Assembly (NCBI GenBank): GCA_038106185.1
Contig: JAYODE010000003.1
Span: forward strand, 62,001-126,000
Source of the DNA: UBA4582 sp038106185
GTDB lineage: Bacteria > Pseudomonadota > Gammaproteobacteria > Pseudomonadales > Azotimanducaceae
DNA length: 64,000 nucleotides
Direction of reading: 5' to 3'
Part shown: in pieces, positions 18,053 to 27,298 of the stretch
Layout of the letters: each line of letters starts with the position of its first letter
Position numbering within the stretch: the stretch's first letter is position 1
The notes under the pieces: model-generated
What the model was told of the DNA's origin: nothing
The model's database searches: none
Seen by the model: the letters and a program-made list of their open reading frames with translations, nothing else
Made by a program: the position numbers and the translations under genes

Positions 18053-21000
18053 ATGATAACGAAACTACTGATTGCCAACCGGGGCGAAATTGCCATCAGA
18101 ATCGCGCGAGCGGCTAGTGACATGGGCATCGAGACCCTGGGCATCTGTTCTCAAGATGACCAGCCGTCACTCCACACTCGAAAAGTCGATACCCTGGTCG
18201 TTCTTGAGGGCACAGGCGCCGCTGCCTACCTGGACGGAGAACAGATTATTCAGGTCGCGGTCGCCCAACAGTGTGATGCCGTGCATCCAGGCTATGGTTT
18301 CCTGAGTGAGAACGCAGACTTCGCTCGACTTTGCGCTGAGCACAATATCTTATTTGTTGGGCCTACCCCGGAGCATTTGAGTCTGTTTGGCGACAAATCA
18401 AGGGCTCGTCTTCTGGCCGAGTCCTGTGGCGTGCCAATCATTCGAGGAACCAATGGCGATACGGACCTCACCAGTGCACAGGACTTTTTCCAACAGTTGC
18501 CAGCTGGCGCTCAGATGCTGATTAAAGCCAGAGCGGGTGGCGGCGGTCGTGGCATGCGCATTGTTGAGTCTCTTGAGCAGCTGCCAAAACTGCTGGAGCG
18601 TTGTCAAAGCGAGGCGAAAGCCGCATTCGGTGATGCCAGCGTCTATGTGGAGCAACTAGTGCCTCGCGCGCGGCACATCGAAATTCAGATCATCGGCGAC
18701 GGCAATGACATCTGCCACCTGTGGGAGCGCGAATGCAGCACCCAACGTAACCATCAGAAGGTGGTCGAGCTGGCACCCGCACCCGGCCTGGATCCGATTC
18801 TACGCCAGTCGCTGATTGATGCCGCGATGACCATGGCCGCGAGTGCACACTATTTGAGCCTGGGTACCTTTGAGTTCCTGCTTGATCGTGATCACCCGGG
18901 AGACTTCTATTTTATTGAGGCTAACCCTCGCCTACAGGTTGAACATACCGTGACTGAAGCGGTAACCGGTGTGGATCTGGTACAGACTCAATTGCACCTG
19001 GCCAACGGCGCCACGCTGGCATCTTTAGGACTAATGGACGGTGATAGGCCCATGCCCCGCGGGTTTGCGATCCAGGCCCGTATCAATATGGAAGCCCTGT
19101 CCCTCAAGACACCAGCAAACCCGCGCTTTAAGCCGACCGGCGGTATCTTGTCAGTTTTTGAACCTCCCACCGGCCCAGGGATAAGGGTAGATTCCTTTGG
19201 CTATTCCGGCTATACGACCTCCACTCGGTTTGATTCATTACTGGCAAAACTGATCGTTCATTCCAACAGCCATGATTTCGCAGACTGTGCGCGCAAGACC
19301 TATCGCGCACTGACTGAGTTTCGAATTGAGGGCTTTGAGACCAACATTCCGTTTCTGATGAATCTGGTCCAGTCCGAAGCCTTCAAAACCAATGACATCT
19401 ACACGCGCTTCGTGGATGAGAATCTGGCAAATCTCGCTCTTCAGACTGAACATGAGGCATTGTTCTTCAGCTCAGTGCAAAGCAGCGCTTCAAAGCCTCT
19501 GGTCGACAGTCATTCTGCTCAGCTGGCTGGCTCAAAACTCACCAGCAAGGATCCGTTAGCCGTATTAAATCTTGGTAAATCTACCATGGGACCAAAGCCT
19601 GGACTGGAACAGAAGCAGCCCCAAGGTCCTAGTGGCACGACACCTGTGAATGCGCCACTACAAGGTACTATCATTGAGCTTAGTATCGAGGTGGGTTCAA
19701 CTGTTTATCTCGGTCAGCAACTCTTGATCATGGAAGCCATGAAGATGGAGCATGTGATCACAGCTCCTGTCAGCGGCACTGTAAAATTGTTGGGATGCAA
19801 TGAAGGTGATGCCGTGTTTGATGGTCACCCGCTGCTTTTTATTGAGCCTGGCGATGTCGCTAATGCTGATGCTAATGAGGCCATTGAGCAGGATCTCGAC
19901 TATATACGGCCTGACCTTGCCGAGTCGATCGAAAGGCACGCCTTTGGCCTGGATATTTCTCGCCCGGAGGCAGTCGCTAAACGTCACTCAACAGGACATC
20001 GCACCGCTCGAGAGAACTTGGCAGAACTCTATGACCCGAATACCTTTGTTGAATATGGCGCACTCACCATTGCCGCCCAACGACGTCGTCGGAAAGTCGA
20101 TGACTTGATGCGCAATACTCCGGCAGATGGCATGGTGACCGGCATCGGCAGCGTCAACGGCGCGCTGTTTCCCGGTCAAGACACGCAATGCATCTTAATG
20201 AGCTATGACTATATGGTGCTGGCGGGTACTCAGGGTGGGCAAAATCACCGCAAAAAAGACCGCATGTTTGAGCTCGCCGAGACACTCAAATTGCCCATCA
20301 TACTGATTGCCGAGGGAGGCGGCGGTCGCCCTGGAGACACAGATGGTCTCGGCATAGCCGGTCTAGACTGCCTGGCATTTGCTTTGTATGGCAAGCTTAG
20401 CGGGCTAGTCCCTCGAATAGGCATCACTACCGGTCGATGTTTTGCCGGTAACGCCGCCCTGCTCGGCGCCAGTGATGTGGTTATTGCGACCAAAGACTCG
20501 AACATCGGCATGGGTGGCCCGGCCATGATTGAAGGCGGTGGCCTGGGTATTTTCACACCCGATGAAGTCGGCCCCATGGCAGTCCAGATCAGCAACGGTG
20601 TCGTTGATATCGTGGTCGACGACGAAGCTGAAGCCATGGTCGTGGCGAAGCAATACCTGTCCTATTTTCAAGGCCGAGTTGAGCAGTGGGAGCGCCATGA
20701 TCAGAGACTGTTGCGGTCCGTCATTCCGGAAAATCGGCTGCGCATTTATGATATTCGGGCGGTAATTGAGACGCTTGCTGATGTCGATTCTGTCCTTGAG
20801 CTACGCGCTGGCTTCGGTCTTGGCATGATCACCGCGTTTGCTCGTATTGAAGGCCGACCGATAGGTATCATTGCGAATAATCCGGCGTTCCTATCCGGTG
20901 CCATTGACAGCCAGGGTGCTGACAAGGCGGCGCGTTTCATGCAATTGTGCGATGCCTTTGACATACCCATATTGAGCCTCTGCGATACGCCGGGAATTAT

Positions 21001-21460
21001 GGTTGGACCCGAGGCCGAAAAGACTGGCCTGGTTCGCCATGCAGCGCGCATGTTCGTCACAGGCTCAAGTATCACAGTACCGTTATTCACCATAGTCCTG
21101 CGCAAGGGCTATGGTCTCGGCGCCCAGGCTATGGCTGGAGGGGGCTTCAAGGCTTCGATATTCACCGTGACCTGGCCAACGGGGGAATTCGGCGGCATGG
21201 GCTTGGAGGGCGCGGTCAAGCTGGGTTACCGCAAGGAGCTAGAGGCAATCACCGACCCTGACGAGCGAGCAAAGGCTTTTGAAACCCGCGTGGCCTCGAT
21301 GTATCAGCATGGTAAGGCGGTGAATTACGCAACCGCCTTTGAAATTGATGATGTGATTGACCCGGTTGAGTCCCGTCAATGGATTATGGCCGGCTTAAAA
21401 TCGACCCCGGCAGCACCACCTCGGCAGGGTAAAAAACGACCCTTTGTGGATACCTGGTAA
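18053..21460 (+). CDS. Single-chain biotin-dependent acyl-CoA carboxylase (BC-BCCP-CT fusion)
   Basis: 1135 residues from the ATG at 18053. Residues 1-460 are biotin carboxylase (LLIANRGEIAIRIAR; ATP-grasp loop ARAGGGGRGMR; EANPRLQVEHTVTE). A biotinyl domain follows, with Lys564 in MEAMKMEH. Residues about 640-1135 are a carboxyltransferase with both halves (GGGGRPGDTDG and GRCFAGNAALLG in the first, GIIANNPAFLSGAID and CDTPGIMVGPEAEKTG in the second). All steps from bicarbonate and ATP to carboxylated acyl-CoA are therefore in one chain, as in single-chain long-chain acyl-CoA carboxylases. Substrate chain length cannot be read from sequence. It is not a replacement for AccA/AccD by sequence evidence alone. 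It is convergent with the exporter operon, 23 bp away. Confidence 0.9.
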   Translation: MITKLLIANRGEIAIRIARAASDMGIETLGICSQDDQPSLHTRKVDTLVVLEGTGAAAYLDGEQIIQVAVAQQCDAVHPGYGFLSENADFARLCAEHNILFVGPTPEHLSLFGDKSRARLLAESCGVPIIRGTNGDTDLTSAQDFFQQLPAGAQMLIKARAGGGGRGMRIVESLEQLPKLLERCQSEAKAAFGDASVYVEQLVPRARHIEIQIIGDGNDICHLWERECSTQRNHQKVVELAPAPGLDPILRQSLIDAAMTMAASAHYLSLGTFEFLLDRDHPGDFYFIEANPRLQVEHTVTEAVTGVDLVQTQLHLANGATLASLGLMDGDRPMPRGFAIQARINMEALSLKTPANPRFKPTGGILSVFEPPTGPGIRVDSFGYSGYTTSTRFDSLLAKLIVHSNSHDFADCARKTYRALTEFRIEGFETNIPFLMNLVQSEAFKTNDIYTRFVDENLANLALQTEHEALFFSSVQSSASKPLVDSHSAQLAGSKLTSKDPLAVLNLGKSTMGPKPGLEQKQPQGPSGTTPVNAPLQGTIIELSIEVGSTVYLGQQLLIMEAMKMEHVITAPVSGTVKLLGCNEGDAVFDGHPLLFIEPGDVANADANEAIEQDLDYIRPDLAESIERHAFGLDISRPEAVAKRHSTGHRTARENLAELYDPNTFVEYGALTIAAQRRRRKVDDLMRNTPADGMVTGIGSVNGALFPGQDTQCILMSYDYMVLAGTQGGQNHRKKDRMFELAETLKLPIILIAEGGGGRPGDTDGLGIAGLDCLAFALYGKLSGLVPRIGITTGRCFAGNAALLGASDVVIATKDSNIGMGGPAMIEGGGLGIFTPDEVGPMAVQISNGVVDIVVDDEAEAMVVAKQYLSYFQGRVEQWERHDQRLLRSVIPENRLRIYDIRAVIETLADVDSVLELRAGFGLGMITAFARIEGRPIGIIANNPAFLSGAIDSQGADKAARFMQLCDAFDIPILSLCDTPGIMVGPEAEKTGLVRHAARMFVTGSSITVPLFTIVLRKGYGLGAQAMAGGGFKASIFTVTWPTGEFGGMGLEGAVKLGYRKELEAITDPDERAKAFETRVASMYQHGKAVNYATAFEIDDVIDPVESRQWIMAGLKSTPAAPPRQGKKRPFVDTW

Positions 21461-21483
21461 GCTCGTCTCGACCTCAGATGCAG

Positions 21484-22692
21484 CTACTCATGGCGCAAAG
21501 CCTCAATAGGCGCCATGCGAGCTGCACGACGAGCCGGAAAAAAACCGAACACCACACCTATGCATGTCGCGAAGCTGAACCCCAGTAGTATGATGTGGAA
21601 GTTCAGAACAAACGGGACTCGGATTAAATCAGTGATAACCCAGGTCGCGACGACTGCCAGGGCAATGCCCAGCAAACCACCAATGGCAGACAGGACCACC
21701 GCCTCCACCAAGAACTGCAAAAGTACATCTCGCGTCAGTGCACCGATTGCCAGACGAATGCCAATTTCTCGTGTCCGCTCTGTGACTGACACCAACATGA
21801 TGTTCATAATGCCGATACCGCCCACCAGTAAGCTAACAGCAGCAACGGTACCCAGCAAGGCGGTCAAAATTGCCAGGGTGCCTGCCAGCGTGTCACTGAT
21901 CTCTCGAGTGCTCATCACGGTAAAATTGTCATCTTCGTTGAGGGAGATATGTCGGCGTTCCCGCAATAAGGCCTCCAGATCTGTCTGCAGTGCATCCACT
22001 ACGTCTGCTCTGTTGGCGGATACCTGAATCATGCCAATATCTTGATTACCGCTGATGCGGCGCTGAAAAGTTCGGAGCGGCATGAGTACCAAATTGTCCT
22101 GATCACTGCCCATCGCCGACTGACCCTTGACTGCCAACAAACCAATAACTCGGCAGGCCAACTTGCCAAGTCGCAATCTGGCGCCTGACGAGTTCTCAGC
22201 ACCAAACAACTCACGTTGCAGAGTCGCGCCGATAATACAAACGGCACTTCCTGATGCCAATTCAGAATTTGAGAAGGTACGACCCTCGACCAGCGGCCAG
22301 TCTCGAACCACAAAAAAATCGTTATCCGTGCCCGTCACTGCACTCAGCCAGTGACTGTTACCCACCACCGCCGTGAGACTCGAGGTTGCTAAAGGGGCAG
22401 CCGCTCGCAAGTCATCAAGGTCTCGTCGAATAGCGTCGACATCGGCTCGGCGAAAGGCTGGTGCACCGATGCCTGGGTGACCCGGCCCCATGCGCCTGGA
22501 AGGCACTACCATAATTAGGTTGCTGCCCAAGCTCTGAATTTGCTGACTGACCTGCAACGTTGCACCGTCTCCTACGGTGATCATAGTGACTACCGCGGCG
22601 ACTCCAATCACAATCCCAAGCATTGTCAGGAACGACCGCAGCGCGTTTCGACGAATTTCTTGCAGCGCCAGCCAAACGCCGTTCCAGAGCAT
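21484..22692 (-). CDS. MacB/FtsX-type ABC transporter permease
   Basis: 402 residues: one N-terminal membrane segment (RSFLTMLGIVIGVAAVVTMI), a large periplasmic MacB-core domain, then three membrane segments of the FtsX type (GGIGIMNIMLVSVTERTREI is the conserved coupling region). It lacks its own ATPase, which is encoded just upstream and overlaps by one base (stop/start). With the ATPase and the membrane-fusion protein it forms a tripartite, mechanotransmission-type exporter. Cargo is unknown; macrolide-like compounds, lipoproteins or peptides are all possible. No outer-membrane TolC gene is nearby. Confidence 0.9.
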   Translation of the reverse strand: MLWNGVWLALQEIRRNALRSFLTMLGIVIGVAAVVTMITVGDGATLQVSQQIQSLGSNLIMVVPSRRMGPGHPGIGAPAFRRADVDAIRRDLDDLRAAAPLATSSLTAVVGNSHWLSAVTGTDNDFFVVRDWPLVEGRTFSNSELASGSAVCIIGATLQRELFGAENSSGARLRLGKLACRVIGLLAVKGQSAMGSDQDNLVLMPLRTFQRRISGNQDIGMIQVSANRADVVDALQTDLEALLRERRHISLNEDDNFTVMSTREISDTLAGTLAILTALLGTVAAVSLLVGGIGIMNIMLVSVTERTREIGIRLAIGALTRDVLLQFLVEAVVLSAIGGLLGIALAVVATWVITDLIRVPFVLNFHIILLGFSFATCIGVVFGFFPARRAARMAPIEALRHE

Positions 22693-23432
22693 CAGACCGA
22701 CGCTCCGATACCAGGGTCAGCGCCTGAATTGGTTGCACCGACGCGATCAAATATCACTCGGCCATCAACAAAACGTATCATACGTTGCGCCGAGGCGGCG
22801 ACCACCGGATCATGGGTAACCATCACGACCGTAATCCCTTGTTCTCTATTGAGCCCATCTATGAGCGCGATAATCTCCTGACTGGTGTGTGAATCGAGAT
22901 TGCCCGTCGGCTCGTCGGCCAGCAGCAGCGCTGGGCGAGTCACTATGGCGCGGGCGATGGCCACCCTTTGTTGTTGACCCACTGAAAGCGCATTCGCGGT
23001 ATGCTCTGACCATTTTTCGAGCTTGACTGTCTGCAGAGCGGCTCGCGCCAACTGCCGCCGGCGAGTTCGACCGATTCGGCGATAGATTAATGGCAGCTCC
23101 ACATTTTCCAGGGCTGAAGTACGGGACAAGAGATTAAAACCCTGAAAAATAAAGCCAATATAATGACGACGAAGAAGGGCTAGCTGCTCGTGATTGAGAC
23201 TGGTGACCTCAACACCCTTGAACTGATAAGAGCCAAAGGTAGGCACATCGAGACAACCCACTATGTTCATAAAAGTGGATTTACCTGAACCACTGGGTCC
23301 CATAATTGCCACAAATTCGCCGGAACAGATCTCAAGGTCAACTTGATCCAGCGCCGAAAGTCGTGACTGACCCGAGCCATAGACTTTACTCAAGCCTCTC
23401 ACTCGAATCAGTGGTGGCATATCAGGCGTCAC
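22692..23432 (-). CDS. ABC transporter ATP-binding protein (MacB/LolD-like)
   Basis: 246 residues. Walker A GPSGSGKST, signature LSVGQQQRVAIARA (VGQQQ instead of the usual SGGQQ), and Walker B LLLADEPTGNLD with the GNLD typical of the MacB/LolD group; the switch His is in VMVTHDP. It powers the permease encoded next. The start is a GTG overlapping the end of the membrane-fusion gene by 11 bp; an ATG four codons later is the alternative. Confidence 0.92.
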   Translation of the reverse strand: MTPDMPPLIRVRGLSKVYGSGQSRLSALDQVDLEICSGEFVAIMGPSGSGKSTFMNIVGCLDVPTFGSYQFKGVEVTSLNHEQLALLRRHYIGFIFQGFNLLSRTSALENVELPLIYRRIGRTRRRQLARAALQTVKLEKWSEHTANALSVGQQQRVAIARAIVTRPALLLADEPTGNLDSHTSQEIIALIDGLNREQGITVVMVTHDPVVAASAQRMIRFVDGRVIFDRVGATNSGADPGIGASV

Positions 23433-24708
23433 TCTGCAGACCGGTAATGACCTGGATACCTGCTTTGATACCCTCGGCGTGAATCATCGTATATCGACCA
23501 TCGGTCAAACCAACCTCAACCTTGACGGCCTTGGGTTCAGCTCCATCAAGCACCCAAATATCGACTGTCTGCCCCAAGGGCTGCGCGGTCCGGAGCCTAC
23601 TCAGGTGACGAGGCACCAACATGGAAAAGACACTTCCGCCGCGCTCTTCCTCAAGCGATTCTTTCGGCGGCATGAATCTCAAGGCGGCATTGGCGACAAC
23701 CAATGCCCCCTCAACCAGCGCTGTCTGAATCTCTGCAGTTGCCGTCATACCCGGCCGTAGCGAGAGATCCGCATTGCACACATCCAGCAGCGTCTCATAG
23801 GTAACCACGCCTTCCACCGTTCGGGGCGCATAGCGTACCTGTGTCACCTGCGCGTCAAAGAGTCGACTGGGATACGCATCCACCGTGAAAGTTGCTCTCT
23901 GCCCCTCTTTGAGGCCGCCGACATCTGCCTCATCAACATCAACATGCAACCGCATTCGTTGCAGGTCCTCAGCTAAAGCGAACAAGACGGGGGTATTGAA
24001 TGCCGCTGCGACCGTCTGTCCAGGCTCGACATTTCGACTCAAAACAATGCCACTGATCGGCGCACGAATCATCGCTTTTGCCAACTTGATGGTCACCGCA
24101 TCAAGCGCTGCCAGACTCTGTTCAACTTGGGCCGATGCTGCAGCAAGATCTGAATTGGCGCGAGCCAGAGCGGCGACACTGGTATCCAGATCCTCTTGTG
24201 ACGCCAACTGTTGCAGGACCAATTTACTACGTCGACGATATTTGACTCTTGTCTCATCAAGGGTTGCCTGGACCTGATCAACCCGTGCACGCGCCAATTG
24301 CAGTGCGGCTCGGTACTGCACGACAGAGGCTTCAAGCTCGGTCGTATCCAACACAGCCAGCAGCTGGTCAGCGTGCACTTGATCATTGAAGTCAACTTCA
24401 ACCCGCGTAATCTTGCCAGATAATTCACTGCCTACATCGACCTGATTAACGGGCGCAAGTTTACCGGTCGCTGTGATAGTAACTCGAAGATCCTGGCGTA
24501 GTACCGGCACCGTTTTATACCTGGCTTCCACCTCTCGCGACTGCAATAGCCCATGACCCAGAAACCAATAGCCCAACGCCGCCAATAACACCGCCGCCAA
24601 CAGGCCGAGTAACACTCGAGTGAACAGCGATACTCGACTGCCAGTTGGGGAGCCGTTGCGTAAAAGGCTGAGCACTTTCGCCGATTCAGCATCGACTGGA
24701 TTTTGCAT
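23422..24708 (-). CDS. MacA/HlyD-type periplasmic adaptor of the ABC exporter
   Basis: 428 residues from the ATG at 24708, with GGAG six bases upstream. One N-terminal membrane anchor (about residues 30-55), then a lipoyl-like half (GKLAPVNQVDVGSELSGKIT), a long alpha-hairpin with Ala/Gln/Leu heptads (about 120-215), the second lipoyl half (IRAPISGIVLSRNVEPGQTV) and beta-barrel domains. This is the RND/MacA membrane-fusion layout. It is first in a tightly overlapping three-gene operon with the ATPase and permease. Confidence 0.9.
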   Translation of the reverse strand: MQNPVDAESAKVLSLLRNGSPTGSRVSLFTRVLLGLLAAVLLAALGYWFLGHGLLQSREVEARYKTVPVLRQDLRVTITATGKLAPVNQVDVGSELSGKITRVEVDFNDQVHADQLLAVLDTTELEASVVQYRAALQLARARVDQVQATLDETRVKYRRRSKLVLQQLASQEDLDTSVAALARANSDLAAASAQVEQSLAALDAVTIKLAKAMIRAPISGIVLSRNVEPGQTVAAAFNTPVLFALAEDLQRMRLHVDVDEADVGGLKEGQRATFTVDAYPSRLFDAQVTQVRYAPRTVEGVVTYETLLDVCNADLSLRPGMTATAEIQTALVEGALVVANAALRFMPPKESLEEERGGSVFSMLVPRHLSRLRTAQPLGQTVDIWVLDGAEPKAVKVEVGLTDGRYTMIHAEGIKAGIQVITGLQSDA

Positions 24709-24869
24709 CCACCGCTCCGGGAGCAAACTTGGGTCACAGCCTGCATCGATGCAGACTTGAATAGCGAACCAGACTAGGGGGCTTCGTGCTTTGCCACAAT
24801 GATATCAATCAAGGAGACCTTTGCCTCGCGCTAGGAAAGCACGCAAGATTTTTGGCAAATGGCGGAATG

Positions 24870-24905
24870 AAAAACGCCCCGAGGCTCGAGGGAGTCACGG
24901 GGCGT
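24870..24905 (-). terminator. Rho-independent terminator of the aldehyde dehydrogenase gene
   Basis: On the minus strand ACGCCCCG pairs with CGGGGCGT (8 bp) and is followed by five T residues. It begins about 20 bases after the aldehyde dehydrogenase stop codon. Confidence 0.9.
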
Positions 24906-24925
24906 CAGGTCTTAGAAGGCTTTGA

Positions 24926-26353
24926 TCACGCGGCTGGAACAAACACCGCTTTGGTTTCGAGGAATTCCTCAAAGCCCAGCTCGCCCCACTCACGACCGTT
25001 ACCGGATTGCTTATAGCCACCGAAAGGCGCATTGAAGTCAGGTCCTGAACCGTTGATATGGACATTACCGGTCCGTATCTGCGCCGCGACCTCCAGAGCG
25101 TGCTCTACGCTGCCAGACTGAACATATCCGGACAGGCCATAAGGCGAGTCGTTCGCTATATCGATGGCTTCGGCTTCCGTGTCGTAAGGCAATATGCTGA
25201 GCACCGGCCCAAATATTTCCTCTTGCGCTATGGTCATATCATTTGTGACGTCACCAAAGATGGTGGGCTTAACAAAATAACCGGCATTCAGCCCATCGGG
25301 ACGTCCGGTACCACCAGTGACCAGCGTAGCGCCTTCATCTATACCCTTTTGAATCAGGGCTTGGATCTTGTCCCATTGAATCTCGCTCACCACAGGACCT
25401 ATGACAGTGCCTGCCTCAAACGGGTCACCGGCCTTTACGGTTTCTGCGGTTGCCTTGGCAATTTGCAGCGCTTGACCATGCTTGGCCCTGGGCACCAGCA
25501 TGCGGGTTGGGGCATTACAAGACTGCCCCGAGTTGGTGAACACTTGGGAGACACCGCCAGACACCGCCTTCTGCAGATCCGCATCATCAAGCACGATATT
25601 AGCTGATTTGCCGCCCAACTCCTGCGCGACCCGTTTGACCGTATCTGCTGCCGCCTTGGCCACCAGTATGCCTGCGCGTGTCGAGCCAGTGAAAGACATC
25701 ATCGCGATATCCGGATGGGCCGACAGAACCGAACCCACAGCAGGACCGTCACCATTGACCAGGTTAAAGACACCTTGGGGAACGCCAGCCGAGTGGAGAA
25801 TCTCCGCCAAAATGATGGCATTCACCGGTGCGACTTCACTGGGCTTTAACACCATCGTGCAACCGGCGGCCAGCGCTGGCGCAACCTTGCAGGTAATCTG
25901 GTTGATGGGCCAGTTCCAAGGCGTAATCAGGCCACAAACACCGATAGGCTCTTTGCGCAAGAGATAGGCACCCTTTTTGGTTTGCCACTCATAGTTTTTC
26001 AAAATGTTCATGGTTGTCGCGATGTGTGCTTGTCCCGTGGCTGCCTGAGCTGCCTTTGAGAGCCAAATCGGAGCGCCCATTTCAGTAGAAATAGCCGCTG
26101 CGATCTCATCATAACGCTTAGTGTATTCCGCCAGAATCGCACCAAATAACTCAAGGCGCTCAGCAACCGTCGTGCGGGAATAGCTTTCAAAGGCGTCTTT
26201 GGCGGCCGCAACGGCACTTTCGACATCGGCTGCGCTGCCCATGCTGATTCTCGCAAAGGCTTCCTCTGTTGATGGGTTTATCACATCCAGGGATGCGGGT
26301 TTGGCTGGATCAACCCATGCGCCATTGATATAAAATTTCAAATACTCTTGCAT
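24926..26353 (-). CDS. NAD(P)-dependent aldehyde dehydrogenase
   Basis: 475 residues from the ATG at 26353, preceded by GAGAG; upstream in-frame codons have no ribosome site. Catalytic set of the ALDH superfamily: Asn147 in TPWNWP, Glu245 in ELGGKS and Cys279 in GQSCNAP. The fold is complete, ending near NGREWGELGFEEFLETKAV. It oxidises an aldehyde to its acid; the substrate cannot be assigned. The gene stands alone, with its own terminator. Confidence 0.93.
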   Translation of the reverse strand: MQEYLKFYINGAWVDPAKPASLDVINPSTEEAFARISMGSAADVESAVAAAKDAFESYSRTTVAERLELFGAILAEYTKRYDEIAAAISTEMGAPIWLSKAAQAATGQAHIATTMNILKNYEWQTKKGAYLLRKEPIGVCGLITPWNWPINQITCKVAPALAAGCTMVLKPSEVAPVNAIILAEILHSAGVPQGVFNLVNGDGPAVGSVLSAHPDIAMMSFTGSTRAGILVAKAAADTVKRVAQELGGKSANIVLDDADLQKAVSGGVSQVFTNSGQSCNAPTRMLVPRAKHGQALQIAKATAETVKAGDPFEAGTVIGPVVSEIQWDKIQALIQKGIDEGATLVTGGTGRPDGLNAGYFVKPTIFGDVTNDMTIAQEEIFGPVLSILPYDTEAEAIDIANDSPYGLSGYVQSGSVEHALEVAAQIRTGNVHINGSGPDFNAPFGGYKQSGNGREWGELGFEEFLETKAVFVPAA

Positions 26354-26757
26354 GCTTACTCTCTTTTCAGGTTGGATTGCGTTTCGATTCCCAAAGGAAT
26401 CGGTTTGAGTCTTGGGCCAGCCGTTGGACTGACCCGTATAGAATTTCGCAGGTGACCCTTCTACCGCAGGGTGCACGTCTTTACACAAGTTTATAAAAGC
26501 ACTAAAAGCAAAAAAGTCTTCAAGGCATATTGATGCTCAGTGCGCCAAACTACAAAGTCACATGCAGCCTGTCAAGGTGAGAGGCTCGTTCGAGTCAGCT
26601 AACCCTTTTGGCGTAACCGCCTCTGAAACCGATCTGTAAGATCCTGCTCGAAGCACGCGTCTCCCTCATAGGCGCGGATCACCATCCCTTCGACTTATGG
26701 TTGCAGGTCGCCGTTGGGATCTACTCAGGCTGGCTGGCGCCGCCCTGACCGATAGCG
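26354..26757. other. 404-bp spacer
   Basis: No gene, tandem array or clear terminator was found between the aldehyde dehydrogenase gene and the downstream small gene. It should contain the aldehyde dehydrogenase promoter. Confidence 0.45.
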
Positions 26758-27054
26758 CTAGAGTCGAGTGCCAGAAAAGCTGGCGTTACCAAACATTCCC
26801 AGCTTGGCGTTGCCACTGATACCATCGCCATCGACGATTGCTGAGAACTCTAATTCCATGGGCATGGGCTGGGTCATTTTGACTTTCCATGAAAGATTAT
26901 CACCCTCAACACTTCCGCCACTGAAATCCTGGGTCCCTTGCGAACTGACGATTTTGCCAGACAGTGCTGCGCCATCGGCAGCAAGGCTCAGAGTTGCATC
27001 CTGCTTACCCATGGGGGAGTTCATCGTTACTTTCCAATCGCCATTGATGCTCAT
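26758..27054 (-). CDS. Small beta-rich hypothetical protein
   Basis: 98 residues from the ATG at 27054, with GAGG about eight bases upstream; an upstream in-frame extension lacks a ribosome site. The sequence is a series of short beta-strands (GDWKVTMNSPMGKQDATLSL, then SWKVKMTQPMPMELEF and a GMFGNASFSGTR end), resembling small lipocalin-like or avidin-like barrels. No signal peptide. No function is known to me. The leader has two copies of a 13-bp repeat. Confidence 0.7.
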   Translation of the reverse strand: MSINGDWKVTMNSPMGKQDATLSLAADGAALSGKIVSSQGTQDFSGGSVEGDNLSWKVKMTQPMPMELEFSAIVDGDGISGNAKLGMFGNASFSGTRL

Positions 27055-27062
27055 GATAGATC

Positions 27063-27088
27063 CTCTTGTTTGATGCTCTTGTTTGATG
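27063..27088. repeat. 13-bp direct repeat, two copies
   Basis: ctcttgtttgatg occurs twice in a row immediately upstream of the 98-residue hypothetical gene. Confidence 0.75.
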
Positions 27089-27298
27089 CTCTTAAGCTTA
27101 ATTAGCGCTGGCGAACAGCGCTTTAATAGCCTTCGCAATTGAGTGTTAGCCTGCTGGAGGCCGACCATTGCCAAGCCCCTGTTGTCAGCCGCAACACTTA
27201 CAGTAACAGGATTCTGTCGGCCTTAACATGCCGTGTCATCAGGTTCGAGACATCTGCTGCCTGGCGACTCGCCAAGCTTCAGCACCTCATCCAGCGAC

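Noticed and set aside
18053..21460. Pyruvate carboxylase
   Set aside because: The C-terminal half is an acyl-CoA carboxyltransferase (GGGGRPGDTDG, CDTPGIMVGPEAEKTG), not the HMGL-type domain of pyruvate carboxylase.
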